From the NCBI RefSeq assembly GCF_023155745.1, contig NZ_JAKNUS010000001.1, positions 1-64,000 of the forward strand: a DNA stretch of 64,000 nt. The letters run 5' to 3'. The notes under the pieces were generated by a model, which saw nothing but the letters and a program-made list of their open reading frames with translations, was not told the DNA's origin and ran no database searches. The DNA comes from Microbacterium kunmingense. GTDB lineage: Bacteria; Actinomycetota; Actinomycetes; Actinomycetales; Microbacteriaceae. How positions within the stretch are numbered: position 1 is the stretch's first letter; the number at the start of each line of letters is the position of its first letter. Shown piece by piece: positions 17,070-25,647 of this stretch. The position numbers were made by a program, and so were the translations under genes.

Positions 17070-17741
17070 GTGGATGACAGGAGCGAACCGCCAGCCACCA
17101 TCACTCCGGCGGCTTTCCACGCAAGGCCGGGTGTCGCGGATTGGCGGGTGACGAGCACCGGGCCACAGGCCGCATGGCGGTCCACGTCTCTACGGAGTGC
17201 CGCCTCGCTCGTCGACGACATCCTGTCCGCGGCCGAGACCTTCGGGATCCTGCCCGATGTCGACCTCCGGCCTGAGGCGGTCGTGGTTCGCGTGCCCTAC
17301 CGCGATCTGGACGGCATCCCGGCGCGAACCCCGGCGTTCGCCGAGGCGGTTTCCGCGGCGGCGGTAGCGCGGGGTCTCATCGCCGACCCGTCCCTCGTGC
17401 AGACCGTGGGGATGTACGTGGCTCAGCACTCGAGCGTGGATGCCCGCCCGTTCTTCCTGGCGGCCCTCGGATACGAGCCGGTGGGCGACACCGACGCCGT
17501 CGATCCCCTCCGGACGGGGCCACCGCTGGCGTTCAACCCGATCACCGGCGACGCGCGAGGTCGCGGGCGAACGCATTTCGACGTGTTCGTGCCCGCCGAT
17601 CAGGCGCGGGCGCGAGTGGATGCCGCGCTCGCGGCCGGCGGGCGACTGGCCGACGACTCTTACGCGCCGAAGTGGTGGTCGCTCGCGTCGCCCGACAATC
17701 ACGGCGTCGACATCGCGTCCTGGACCGACACGTTCGACTGA
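17070..17741 (+). CDS. two-domain protein: carbinolamine-dehydratase-like plus glyoxalase/VOC-like
   Basis: A protein of about 223 residues. The N-terminal half (roughly 20-105) resembles pterin-4a-carbinolamine dehydratases in layout, but the paired histidines of the active site are not seen. The C-terminal half resembles a glyoxalase/VOC unit (THFDVFVPADQARARVDAALAAGG, then ASPDNHGVDI). The start at 17070 has AGGGGAG upstream; a GTG 18 bases earlier is possible. I infer a small-molecule-binding role only. Its 3' end overlaps the converging VanZ gene by 43 bases. Confidence 0.5.
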   Translation: MDDRSEPPATITPAAFHARPGVADWRVTSTGPQAAWRSTSLRSAASLVDDILSAAETFGILPDVDLRPEAVVVRVPYRDLDGIPARTPAFAEAVSAAAVARGLIADPSLVQTVGMYVAQHSSVDARPFFLAALGYEPVGDTDAVDPLRTGPPLAFNPITGDARGRGRTHFDVFVPADQARARVDAALAAGGRLADDSYAPKWWSLASPDNHGVDIASWTDTFD

Positions 17742-18232
17742 CGCGATATCTGGCTCGGCCAGGCGGGGTGTCGGCGGATCATGGCGGCCAACGCAACCCC
17801 CAGGACGGCGCCCAGCCCGTTCGCGACGAGGTCGCGCGGGTGGGAGATGCGGTCGAGAGGAATCTGAGCGAGCTCGATCCCGAGGGTGAGCAGCAGTGGG
17901 GGAGCCAGCGCCAGCACGCCGCGGAGCAGCAACCCGGTGGCGACCCCGATGGGCACGAACATGAGCACGTTCAGCAGGATCTCCAGGCTTCGCCCGTCGG
18001 TCCACGCCGCCTCATCCGTCCAGGCGGCGGGGTTGAGGATGCCCCAGCGCGCCTCCGAGCCCTCGGTCGCCCACGGCAGCGGGCGGAGGGTCACCCAGAG
18101 GACGAGGCTCGTGTAGAGCAGCCCCAGCACGAAGACGATGGCCCCGACGGTTCGTCGGGCGGCGGATGACGCAGGGCTGCCCATGAACCGATCGAACCCG
18201 TCGGCGCGGGCGCCGTCAACGCGATTCGGCAA
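17699..18232 (-). CDS. VanZ family membrane protein
   Basis: A 177-residue protein with about four transmembrane helices and VanZ features: an early helix followed by TLRPLPW, NVLMFVPIG, then LGIELAQI and RDLVANGLGAVLG. VanZ-like proteins are linked to teicoplanin resistance in some systems, but most chromosomal copies have no proven role. The C-terminal tail runs into the end of the converging gene. Confidence 0.82.
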   Translation of the reverse strand: MPNRVDGARADGFDRFMGSPASSAARRTVGAIVFVLGLLYTSLVLWVTLRPLPWATEGSEARWGILNPAAWTDEAAWTDGRSLEILLNVLMFVPIGVATGLLLRGVLALAPPLLLTLGIELAQIPLDRISHPRDLVANGLGAVLGVALAAMIRRHPAWPSQISRQSNVSVQDAMSTP

Positions 18233-18284
18233 CCCCAGCGGCTCTGCTCCGCCGTTTCCCAGCCTCGCGTCGCCGCCGGCGCGC

Positions 18285-18590
18285 TCACCGGCGGGCGAGA
18301 GCCTCCCAGTCGGCGTCGATCATGCGGGGTTTCCGCCGCGAGATGCGTGCGCGCAGCGCCGTGCCGACCTCGGGCCAGTAGCGCTTGTCGAGCACCACTT
18401 CGGTCTGAAGGGTCTCGCCCTCGAGCTCGGGCGCTTCGAGAGCCACCTCCATCGTGCAGACCTGGTAGCGCCGGCGCTGCGTGGAAGGGGTGAGCGAGAG
18501 GATCCGGATGGCACCGACGTACGCATCCGCCATGCGCGAGCCGCTCAGCCGTTCGAGCGTCGCGGCGGCATCGTCCTCCCACTCCTCCAT
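18285..18590 (-). CDS. conserved hypothetical protein, about 100 residues
   Basis: A 101-residue soluble protein without recognised motifs. It shows alternating beta-like sequence (RRRYQVCTMEVALEAPELEG, then TEVVLDKRYWPEVGTALRARIS) and ends in a basic helix. The ATG at 18590 is a plausible start; the frame is open further upstream, through the divergent gene. No function is proposed. Codon usage matches the neighbours, supporting it as a real gene. Confidence 0.5.
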   Translation of the reverse strand: MEEWEDDAAATLERLSGSRMADAYVGAIRILSLTPSTQRRRYQVCTMEVALEAPELEGETLQTEVVLDKRYWPEVGTALRARISRRKPRMIDADWEALARR

Positions 18591-18635
18591 GGCTTGAGCG
18601 TACTGCGCGCGTCCGTGCTGTGATTCGATGAGCGG

Positions 18636-19016
18636 GTGAGACCAGAGTCGATCGTCACCGAGTACCTCAGCTCCCTCGAGGCCGGCGACACCACCCGCAT
18701 CCTCCGACTTTTCGCGACGGACGCGATCATCCACTCGCCGCTGTACGGGGAGCGGTCGGCGGCGGACTTCTACCCTGCCCTGTTCGCCGACACGGAGCAG
18801 TCGCGGCTCACGCTCCGCAGCGTCATGACGGGGAAACGCGACGGCCGCGACATCCTCAGCTTCTGGTTCGACTTCGACTGGGTGCTCGCCAGCGGTGAGC
18901 CGGCACCGTTCACCGTCGTCGATGTCGCCGAACTCGACGATGCCGGGCTGATCGAGCGTCTTCACATCGTCTACGACACCGCACCCATCCGCGGTGCCTT
19001 CGACGCGCTCCGCTGA
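18636..19016 (+). CDS. SnoaL/NTF2-like protein
   Basis: A 126-residue alpha+beta cone protein of the nuclear-transport-factor-2 superfamily (IVTEYLSSLEAGDTTRILRL, then DAIIHSPLYGERSAADFY). Members are small isomerases, cyclases or binding proteins; no catalytic residue can be assigned. The GTG start lies 45 bases from the divergent hypothetical gene, and it is followed after 24 bases by the alcohol dehydrogenase, perhaps as one transcript. Confidence 0.72.
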   Translation: MRPESIVTEYLSSLEAGDTTRILRLFATDAIIHSPLYGERSAADFYPALFADTEQSRLTLRSVMTGKRDGRDILSFWFDFDWVLASGEPAPFTVVDVAELDDAGLIERLHIVYDTAPIRGAFDALR

Positions 19017-19040
19017 GCGATATCCACCGAGGGGAACACC

Positions 19041-20084
19041 ATGAAGGCCACGATCATGTACGGCGCCGGTGACGTGCGCGTCGAAGAGGTCGCCGATCCA
19101 GTCATCCAGCAGCCGACCGACGCGATCGTCCGGACGGTCCGCACGTGCATCTGCGGATCCGATCTGCACCCGTACCACTCGATGAAGCCGTCCTCGCGGG
19201 GGCAGAGCATGGGCCACGAGCTGCTCGGCGTCGTCGAGGAGACCGGCGCCGCCGTCACGACGGTGAAGAAGGGCGACCTCGTCATCGCCCCGTTCGCCTG
19301 GTCGGACAACACCTGCCCGACGTGCCGCGACGGCTTCCAGACGGCGTGCCCGCACGGCGGGTTCTACGCCACACGTCAGACCGCGGGGCTGCAGGCCGAG
19401 TTCTCCCGCATCCCCCTCGCCGACGGCAGTCTCGTCGCGGTGCCGGGTGTGACCGAGGGGGACACGGCGCTGCTCCCCTCGCTCCTCACCCTGTCAGACG
19501 TCTACCTCACCGGGTATCACGCGGCCTTCATGGCGCGGGTGCGCCCCGGTCAGTCGGTCACGGTCGTCGGCGACGGGGCCGTCGGCCTCTCCGCCGTGCT
19601 CGCGGCCGCGCAGATGGGCGCCGAGACCATCATCCTGATGGGCCGCCATCGCGCCCGCACCGACCTCGGTGTGGAGTGGGGCGCGACCCACGTCGTGGCC
19701 GAGCGCGGCGACGAGGGCGTGCAGCGCGTTCTCGACATCACCGACGGCCTCGGCACCCACGCCGTGCTTGAGGCGGTCGGGCACATGCCCGCCTACGAGC
19801 AGTCCTTCCGGGTCGCCCGCACGGGCGGGGTGATCTCGCGGGTGGGCGTGCCGCAGTACGAGGAGGCCGGCGTCGGCTTCCGCTCCCTCTTCGGCCGGAA
19901 CCTCACACTCACCGGTGGCCCCGCGCCCGTCCGCGCCTACATCGAGCAGACGATCCCCCAGGTGCTCGACGGGACGATCGAGCCCGGTCGCGTCTTCGAC
20001 GTCACGATGCCGATCGACGATGTGCCCGCCGGCTACGCCGCGATGGATGCCCGCGAGGCGCTCAAAGTCCTCGTCACCGTGTGA
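19041..20084 (+). CDS. zinc-dependent alcohol dehydrogenase
   Basis: A 347-residue medium-chain dehydrogenase/reductase. Catalytic zinc ligands are Cys38 (CICGSDLH) and His59-Glu60 (GHE). The structural-zinc loop, NTCPTCRDGFQTACPHGG, has three cysteines instead of four. The Rossmann motif is VVGDGAVGLSAVLAA. It most resembles zinc-binding dehydrogenases of the glutathione-dependent formaldehyde/threonine dehydrogenase side. The ATG has GAGGGGA upstream. The substrate is unknown. Confidence 0.85.
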   Translation: MKATIMYGAGDVRVEEVADPVIQQPTDAIVRTVRTCICGSDLHPYHSMKPSSRGQSMGHELLGVVEETGAAVTTVKKGDLVIAPFAWSDNTCPTCRDGFQTACPHGGFYATRQTAGLQAEFSRIPLADGSLVAVPGVTEGDTALLPSLLTLSDVYLTGYHAAFMARVRPGQSVTVVGDGAVGLSAVLAAAQMGAETIILMGRHRARTDLGVEWGATHVVAERGDEGVQRVLDITDGLGTHAVLEAVGHMPAYEQSFRVARTGGVISRVGVPQYEEAGVGFRSLFGRNLTLTGGPAPVRAYIEQTIPQVLDGTIEPGRVFDVTMPIDDVPAGYAAMDAREALKVLVTV

Positions 20085-20186
20085 GCGCGGTGCCCTCCAC
20101 CGCCGCGCCCGCAGCCGCCCCCGCCGTCGGCACCCCCGCGGTGATGGCGGTGATCGAGCGGCGGATGGCCAGACCCGCGCCGCCGA

Positions 20187-20567
20187 TCACATGGTCGAGC
20201 TGAAGTACAGCAGCCCGATCGGCACGAGCATCATGAGTCCGAGCACGATGCCTGCGATCGAGAGGCCGAAGCGGCGCTTGCGGGTGATCCCGACGATGAG
20301 CCCGATGATCGCCAGAAGCAGCACGAGCGCCCCGCCGATGCCCAGCATCGGGATGAGGGCGACGAGGAGCCACCAGATCGCGTTCATCTCGGGGATGAGT
20401 CCGATGAGGAAGACGAAGAGCGTCGGCATCAGGCCGATCATCGCGATGATGACGGCGATGAGTCCGAGGATGTCGAAGCCCTTCTTGCGCACCGGCTCCG
20501 GAGCCGGCATCGCGGCGTACCCCGGTCCATAGCCCTGGCCGTACCCCGGTCCGTACCCTGCCGTCAT
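20187..20567 (-). CDS. small integral membrane protein with Gly/Tyr-rich head
   Basis: A 126-residue protein. The first 20 residues are repeats of GYGPGYG type. Three hydrophobic stretches follow (about 35-60, 64-93 and 98-120), similar in style to DUF4190-type proteins. The head probably lies in the cytosol and may self-associate. It is located 26 bases downstream of the alcohol dehydrogenase gene on the same strand, so it may be co-transcribed with it. Confidence 0.62.
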   Translation of the reverse strand: MTAGYGPGYGQGYGPGYAAMPAPEPVRKKGFDILGLIAVIIAMIGLMPTLFVFLIGLIPEMNAIWWLLVALIPMLGIGGALVLLLAIIGLIVGITRKRRFGLSIAGIVLGLMMLVPIGLLYFSSTM

Positions 20568-20593
20568 CGGCGTCCCCCTCCGTCGGAGCGATC

Positions 20594-21646
20594 CTAGGGG
20601 AGGGCGAGGTGCGGGTCGATCATCGTCATCCCCGCGGGCGCGGCGGTGTCGAAGCGGGGGAGGAGAGCGGATGCCTCGTCGAGGCCGATCACGCGCTCGA
20701 TGAGCTCGTCGGGGCGCAGGCGTCCGGTGGCGACGAGGTCCATCATCGCCGGGTAGTCCGCCGCCGCCATCCCGTGGCTGCCGAGGATGTCGAGCTCCCA
20801 TGCGATCGCGCGCGCCATGGGGACGGGGGAGCGCCCGTCGTCGGTCGGCAGAAGCCCGACCTGCACGTGCCGTCCGCGACGGCGAAGGCTCAGCACCGCG
20901 TCCGCAGCCGTCTGTGCGCTCCCGACGGCGTCGACCGAGACGTGCGCACCCCCGCCGGTCAGCTCATGGACGACGTCGGGAACAGCCGGGCGGTCCGGCC
21001 CCGCCACGACGACGTGGGTGGCGCCGAGGCGCTCGGCGACCTCGAGTGCACGCGGGTTGGTGTCGATGGCGATCACCCGCGCCCCGAGGGCCACGGCGAT
21101 CATCACCGCGCTCAGACCCACCCCGCCGGCTCCGACGACGGCGACCCCCTCGTCGGGGGCGGTGCGGGCACGGGCGGTCAGCGCCCGGAAGGCGGTCGCG
21201 AATCGACAGCCCAGGGCCGCGGCAGCCTCGAACGACACCGCGTCGGGGAGGGCGACGAGGTTGGTGTCGGCGGCGTGGAGGGAGACCCTCTCGGCGAACG
21301 ACCCCCAGTGGGTGAATCCGGGCTGCTGCTGCCGCGGGCAGACCTGGGCATCGCCGGTGCGGCACCACTCGCAGGTCCCGCACCCGCAGACGAAGGGCAC
21401 GGTCACGCGGTCGCCGACGCGGAACCGACGGACACCCTTCCCGACCTCGGCGACGACGCCGGCTAGTTCGTGTCCGGGCACGTGCGGAAAGGCGATGTCA
21501 TCGTGACCCGCCCACCCGTGCCAGTCGCTTCGGCACATGCCGGTGGCGCGCACCTCGACGACGACGCCCCCGTCCGGTGCCACGGGCTCGGGAACGTCGA
21601 CCACGGTCGGCATGCCGCGGACAGCATGGAGGAGAACGGCGCGCAC
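20594..21646 (-). CDS. zinc-dependent alcohol dehydrogenase (AdhP-like)
   Basis: A 350-residue zinc MDR enzyme. Catalytic ligands are Cys38 and His59-Glu60 (PGHELAG). A complete structural-zinc loop CGCGTCEWC-x7-C lies at 87-103. The coenzyme motif is VVGAGGVGLSAVMIA, and TNPRALEVAERLGA follows, with acidic Asp suggesting NAD+. It starts with GTG, 41 bases from the divergent AlaX-like gene. The alcohol substrate is not predictable. Confidence 0.88.
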   Translation of the reverse strand: MRAVLLHAVRGMPTVVDVPEPVAPDGGVVVEVRATGMCRSDWHGWAGHDDIAFPHVPGHELAGVVAEVGKGVRRFRVGDRVTVPFVCGCGTCEWCRTGDAQVCPRQQQPGFTHWGSFAERVSLHAADTNLVALPDAVSFEAAAALGCRFATAFRALTARARTAPDEGVAVVGAGGVGLSAVMIAVALGARVIAIDTNPRALEVAERLGATHVVVAGPDRPAVPDVVHELTGGGAHVSVDAVGSAQTAADAVLSLRRRGRHVQVGLLPTDDGRSPVPMARAIAWELDILGSHGMAAADYPAMMDLVATGRLRPDELIERVIGLDEASALLPRFDTAAPAGMTMIDPHLALP

Positions 21647-21687
21647 AGGGCGAATCTACCCGCGCGCTCGCCGTCTAGGGTGGGCTC

Positions 21688-22593
21688 GTGCCCGAGCCCG
21701 ATGACACCCTCTCCACCCCCACAGGCCTGCCGGACGTCGACACCGTCGTGACCTACCCACCGGGCGCGACCTCGAGCGCGGGGCGGGTGCTGCACGTCGA
21801 AGACCTCGGCGACGGGCGCTCGGCCGTCCTCCTCGACGTCACCTGCGTCCACCCTGTGACCGCGGCCTGGCCCGACCAGCCGGCCGATCGCGCGGTTCTC
21901 CAGGGGGCGGGAATGACGTTCCCCGTCGTCGATGCGGTGGTCGGTGGCATCCAGGACGGACGACTGCTCCTCGGCTCCGACCTCCCCGTCCGGATCGGCA
22001 CGGAGGGCTGGGTCTTCGTCGTGGCGCACATCGTCGAAGGCGACGGCCCCGCGGCGGGGACCGAGGTCCGCGCGATCGTCGACGCCGACCATCGCGCCGC
22101 TCTCTCGGCCGGGCACACCGTCTGCCATCTCGCCTCCCTCGCCCTGAACGCCGCGCTCGCGGGGGCGTGGAGCAAGGACGTCCTACCCGACGCCCTGGCG
22201 AACCCGAACTTCGATGCGCTGGCGATCGAGACGAGCCGCATCCATCCCGGCGGCTCGGTCGACGTCTACCGGATCGGAAAGTCGCTCCGGCGGAAGGGAT
22301 TCGTCGCGACCGCGCTCGACGATCTCGACGCCGTCGCCTCGCGGGCGAACATGCTTCTCGCGGAATGGGTCGCCGCCGGCGCGGCGGTCCGCATCGAGCG
22401 GGAGGGCGACGGGCTCTCGTCCCGCCGCGCCTGGGTGTGCGAACTCCCGGCGGGGACCGTCCACATCCCGTGCGGCGGAACCCACGCCTCGCACCTCGGC
22501 GAGTTCTCGTCGGTGACGGTCGCCCTGGAGGCCCGCGATGTGGAGGGTGCCCGCGAGATCACGATGACGACGACGGGTCGACCGGCCCGCTGA
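21688..22593 (+). CDS. alanyl-tRNA editing protein, AlaX-like
   Basis: A 301-residue protein related to the AlaRS editing domain and AlaX proteins, which remove serine or glycine from mischarged tRNA-Ala. The zinc site is visible as HTVCH (HxxxH) in the middle and CGGTHASHLGE (CxxxH) near the end. The N-terminal about 110 residues form the beta-barrel (C-Ala-free) part. It is a free-standing deacylase by layout; some relatives are annotated only as metal-dependent hydrolases. Confidence 0.72.
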   Translation: MPEPDDTLSTPTGLPDVDTVVTYPPGATSSAGRVLHVEDLGDGRSAVLLDVTCVHPVTAAWPDQPADRAVLQGAGMTFPVVDAVVGGIQDGRLLLGSDLPVRIGTEGWVFVVAHIVEGDGPAAGTEVRAIVDADHRAALSAGHTVCHLASLALNAALAGAWSKDVLPDALANPNFDALAIETSRIHPGGSVDVYRIGKSLRRKGFVATALDDLDAVASRANMLLAEWVAAGAAVRIEREGDGLSSRRAWVCELPAGTVHIPCGGTHASHLGEFSSVTVALEARDVEGAREITMTTTGRPAR

Positions 22594-22620
22594 CCCTCTG
22601 ATCCGCGGCACCATGGAGGT

Positions 22621-23064
22621 ATGGGTCGCACACGGGGTCGGACGGATGCCGCCGAGCCGCGGCATCCGAAGACCTGCGCCTCCTGCGGACGCACCATGGA
22701 GTATCGGGCCAAGTGGGCGTCGAACTGGGATGCGGTGAAGTACTGCTCCGACGCCTGCCGGCGGCGGGGCGTGACTCCGGTCGATCGTGAACTGGAGGCG
22801 TCGATCCGGCAGACGCTCGCCGCGCGCGCCGCGACCGCGTCGATGTGCCCTTCCGAGGCGGCCAAGGCCGTCGGCGGCGAGGAGTGGCGCGAGCTGATGG
22901 AACCGGCCCGGCGGGCGGCGCGCCGCCTCGTGGCCGAGGGCGAGGTGGAGATCACCCAGGGCGGGCGGGTCGTCGATCCGTCCACGGCGAAGGGGCCGAT
23001 CCGGATCCGTCGCCGTCGCGGACCCAGCGCCGGTCACAGCCACAGTGTCACGATGGAGCCATGA
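22621..23064 (+). CDS. DUF2256 plus DUF3253 domain protein
   Basis: A 147-residue basic protein. An N-terminal zinc-finger-like DUF2256 segment (KTCASCGRTMEYRAKWASNW, then KYCSDACRRRG) is joined to a DUF3253 helical domain (LEASIRQTLAARAATASMCP, then EEWRELMEPARRAARRL), which resembles a winged helix. Nucleic-acid binding is plausible but unproven. Its stop overlaps the next start by four bases. Confidence 0.8.
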   Translation: MGRTRGRTDAAEPRHPKTCASCGRTMEYRAKWASNWDAVKYCSDACRRRGVTPVDRELEASIRQTLAARAATASMCPSEAAKAVGGEEWRELMEPARRAARRLVAEGEVEITQGGRVVDPSTAKGPIRIRRRRGPSAGHSHSVTMEP

Positions 23065-23657
23065 GCACCTCCATCTCCCCTCGCCGCATCGACTGGACCG
23101 AAGGGCGCTGGACGCACGATCCGGCGGCCGTCGCGCATCGCGGCGACGACCTCGTCGTCACCGCCGTCGAAGGCAGTGACGCGTGGCTCCGGACCGCCTA
23201 CGGTTTCGAGCACGCCTCCGAGCACGGACTCATCGCCCCCCTCCCCGTCGGCGCGGCCATGGAGGTCGAATTCACCGCCGACTTCACCGAGCAGTTCGAT
23301 CAGGCCGGCATCTACGTGCGGGTCGACGACGAGCGGTGGGTCAAGGGCGGCGTCGAGTACTGCGACGGCGAACTCGGCGCGGGCGCCGTCGTCACCGACC
23401 GACGCTCCGACTGGTCGGTCGGCGCGGTGCCCAAGTGGGGCGGCCAGCGGGTGGTCATCCGGGTCAGCCGCGGCGAGGACGCCATCACCGTGCGCGGCGG
23501 GGTGGTGGGTGAGCCGATGCGACTGCTGCGCCTCGCCCCGTTCGACGGTGCCGCCGAGGCGGCGGCGGGCCCGCTCGTCGCGGCGCCGTCGCGTGCCGGT
23601 CTCACCGTGGTGTTCCACGAGTGGCGCCTGAGCGCAGGGGACACGTCGATCCACTGA
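23061..23657 (+). CDS. DUF1349 domain protein
   Basis: A 198-residue beta-rich protein of the concanavalin-like DUF1349 family (FEFTADF-like core EFTADFTEQFDQAGIYVRVD, then WVKGGVEYCDG). The family is related to carbohydrate-binding folds such as YesU, but the ligand is unknown. No signal peptide is present. It is coupled to the preceding gene by an ATGA overlap. Confidence 0.78.
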   Translation: MSTSISPRRIDWTEGRWTHDPAAVAHRGDDLVVTAVEGSDAWLRTAYGFEHASEHGLIAPLPVGAAMEVEFTADFTEQFDQAGIYVRVDDERWVKGGVEYCDGELGAGAVVTDRRSDWSVGAVPKWGGQRVVIRVSRGEDAITVRGGVVGEPMRLLRLAPFDGAAEAAAGPLVAAPSRAGLTVVFHEWRLSAGDTSIH

Positions 23658-23696
23658 TCCGGCCCGTGGGCGCGCGGGCGGGCGTACGCTCTCAGC

Positions 23697-23897
23697 ATGG
23701 TCGAGCTGCTTGCACTCGGGGGCGTCGCCGCCGGTGTCGCCGCGGTGACCCTGTGGGTCACGCGGCCCCGGCGTCCGGCCGAGCCGGCTCCCCACGATGA
23801 CACGCTCCGGGCCGGCAAGCAGGGTGTCGCCTCATCGTACGAGGCGGCCCGCCGCGCCGAGGGCAAGGCGTCGTGGACCCGCATCTCGGGTTCGTGA
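23697..23897 (+). CDS. small single-pass membrane protein
   Basis: A 66-residue protein with one N-terminal hydrophobic helix (about 3-22) followed by a proline-rich, basic cytosolic tail. I do not recognise a family. The start has no strong ribosome binding site, but composition and position 39 bases after the DUF1349 gene support it. It may belong to the same transcript. Confidence 0.45.
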   Translation: MVELLALGGVAAGVAAVTLWVTRPRRPAEPAPHDDTLRAGKQGVASSYEAARRAEGKASWTRISGS

Positions 23898-23925
23898 CCG
23901 CACCGGGCTCGTGACGCGCGGGCCG

Positions 23926-24252
23926 TCAGACCGAGGCAGGTCGGATGTCGCAGGCGCCGGCGACGCGCAGCACCGCGCCGCGGTCGTCGCGCATGAGCGT
24001 CCACAGGGTGTGCGTGCACGCTCGGCATCGCACGATGAACGCGTCGCGGTCGGCCTCGACGCGCCATTCTGCGAGGGGCGCTGTGACGTGGCATCCGCCG
24101 CATTCCACCATCAGCATGCTGAGATCTCCGGCGAGGAGATCGGTGAGGGCGCCCACCACCGCGTTGCCGTCGACGACGTGCGCCGTATGGGGATTCTCCC
24201 GGCCGGGATGCGTGGCGCGAGGGACGGGAGCGGGGTCGTCGGACATCGTCAT
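23926..24252 (-). CDS. DUF6510 family protein (zinc-ribbon-like)
   Basis: A protein of about 108 residues. A conserved DGNAV segment is followed by two CxxC pairs, VECGGCHV and VRCRACTH, forming a probable zinc ribbon. It is the third gene of a translationally coupled set with a ferredoxin-reductase-like protein and a molybdopterin oxidoreductase (ATGA overlap, GGAGG inside the upstream gene). Family function is unknown; the recurring partnership suggests a role in that redox module. Confidence 0.78.
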   Translation of the reverse strand: MTMSDDPAPVPRATHPGRENPHTAHVVDGNAVVGALTDLLAGDLSMLMVECGGCHVTAPLAEWRVEADRDAFIVRCRACTHTLWTLMRDDRGAVLRVAGACDIRPASV

Positions 24253-24968
24253 CCTCCGAATCGTTCGGTGCGGACGCGTGCCGGGTCGTGCCCGGCGGCG
24301 ACCATGGCGTCGGCGGCGGCTTCGACGAAGCGCGTCGGTCCGCAGATGAAGGTGAGCGGATGCTGCGCGGGCGACCATGTCGCGGCCGCGACCCGTTCCG
24401 GTGTCAGGCGTCCGACGGGATCGGGCCACCCCTCCGGTGCGGACCGGGTGTAAGCCCACGTGAGATCGAGGGAGCGGCGTCCGAGGTCGAGGATCTCGTC
24501 GCGGTAGAGGGCGTCCGCCGCAGAGCGCACCGAGTAGAGGAGGCGGAACGGTGTGGTGCTTCCGGAACGGTCGTGCGCCCGCGCCATGGCCAGCAGCGGC
24601 ACGATGCCCGAGCCGCCCGCGATCAGCTGGACGGGGTCGGGGTCGGTCTCATGCCAGACGAAGTATGCACCGAGCGGGCCCTTGACCTCGAGGGCGTCGC
24701 CGACCTCGGCGATCTCGACGAGAAAGGGCGAGACCTCTCCGTCGGGAACGGTGTCGACGGCGAGCTCGACCCTCTCGCCCGGACCCGAGGACGCGATGGA
24801 GTACGACCGCTCCGCCTGGTACCCGTCCTCGGCGGTGAGGCGGATGTCCAGGTGCTGGCCGGGGTCGTTGCCGGGCCAGCCGGGGACGTCGAGAGTGAGG
24901 ATCCGCGCGTGGCTCGCGGTCGGTCGGACCGCGGCGATCCTCGCCGGCAGCCACCCCGTGGTCCTCAC
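24249..24968 (-). CDS. FAD/NAD(P)-binding ferredoxin reductase-like protein
   Basis: A 239-residue FNR-type flavoprotein. It has an RxYS flavin site (AERSYSIASSG), a nucleotide-binding GGSGIVPLLAMAR and the terminal CGPTRFVEAA. No 2Fe-2S domain is attached. The GTG start overlaps the stop of the molybdenum enzyme gene (GTGA), so equal expression and direct electron exchange are likely. A longer frame to 25070 would run into that gene and is rejected. Confidence 0.85.
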   Translation of the reverse strand: MRTTGWLPARIAAVRPTASHARILTLDVPGWPGNDPGQHLDIRLTAEDGYQAERSYSIASSGPGERVELAVDTVPDGEVSPFLVEIAEVGDALEVKGPLGAYFVWHETDPDPVQLIAGGSGIVPLLAMARAHDRSGSTTPFRLLYSVRSAADALYRDEILDLGRRSLDLTWAYTRSAPEGWPDPVGRLTPERVAAATWSPAQHPLTFICGPTRFVEAAADAMVAAGHDPARVRTERFGG

Positions 24969-25558
24969 CAGTACCGCTCCTCCAGCCACGGGTCGCCGCG
25001 CAGGTGGTAGCCGTTCTGCTCCCAGAAGCCGGGATCGTCGTGCTGCTGCATCACCAGCCCGCGCACCCATTTCGCGCTCTTCCAGAAGTACAGGTGCGGC
25101 ACGAGGAGCCGGGCCGGACCCCCGTGCTCGGGATCGAGCGGCTCACCGTCGAACTCGTAGGCGATCCACGCCTTGCCGTCGAGCAGATCGTTGAGCGGCA
25201 CGTTCGTGGTGTAGCCGCCGTAGGAGTGGGCCATGACGTAGTCCACACTCGTCTCGACGTTCTCGAGGAGGGTGTCGAGGGCGACGCCCCGCCAGGAGGT
25301 GCCGAGCTTCGACCAGCGCGTCACGCAGTGGATGTCGGTCGTCACGTCCTCCGACGGCAGGGCGGTGAACTCCTCCCAATTCCACCGGGCGGTCTCCCCC
25401 GTCTCGGTGCGGATCGAGAACGACCATTCCGTCAGCGGTATGCGCGGCGTGGGACCGGCGGAGAGGACTGGGAAATCGGTGGTGAGGTACTGGCCGGGCG
25501 GAAGGTCCGGGTCGGCGTCACGCCGACGCGAGCCGAATCCGCGGGTGAAGGAGGCCAT
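24965..25558 (-). CDS. sulfite-oxidase-like molybdopterin oxidoreductase
   Basis: A 197-residue soluble protein of the oxidoreductase molybdopterin-binding family. The Mo-ligating cysteine lies in DIHCVTRWSKLGTSW, and the cofactor pocket continues in HGGPARLLVPHLYFWKSAKW. It has no Tat signal and no dimerisation domain, so it resembles short YuiH/MsrP-like enzymes working in the cytosol. The neighbouring FNR protein is the likely electron partner. The substrate is unknown. Confidence 0.85.
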   Translation of the reverse strand: MASFTRGFGSRRRDADPDLPPGQYLTTDFPVLSAGPTPRIPLTEWSFSIRTETGETARWNWEEFTALPSEDVTTDIHCVTRWSKLGTSWRGVALDTLLENVETSVDYVMAHSYGGYTTNVPLNDLLDGKAWIAYEFDGEPLDPEHGGPARLLVPHLYFWKSAKWVRGLVMQQHDDPGFWEQNGYHLRGDPWLEERYW

Positions 25559-25647
25559 CGGAACCTGCTTTCGCGAGGGTGGTGCCGAACCGGGACGTCA
25601 CGCTCTGCCGTGAGCCTAGAGCGCGCGCGGACGCCGCTCAACCGCTC

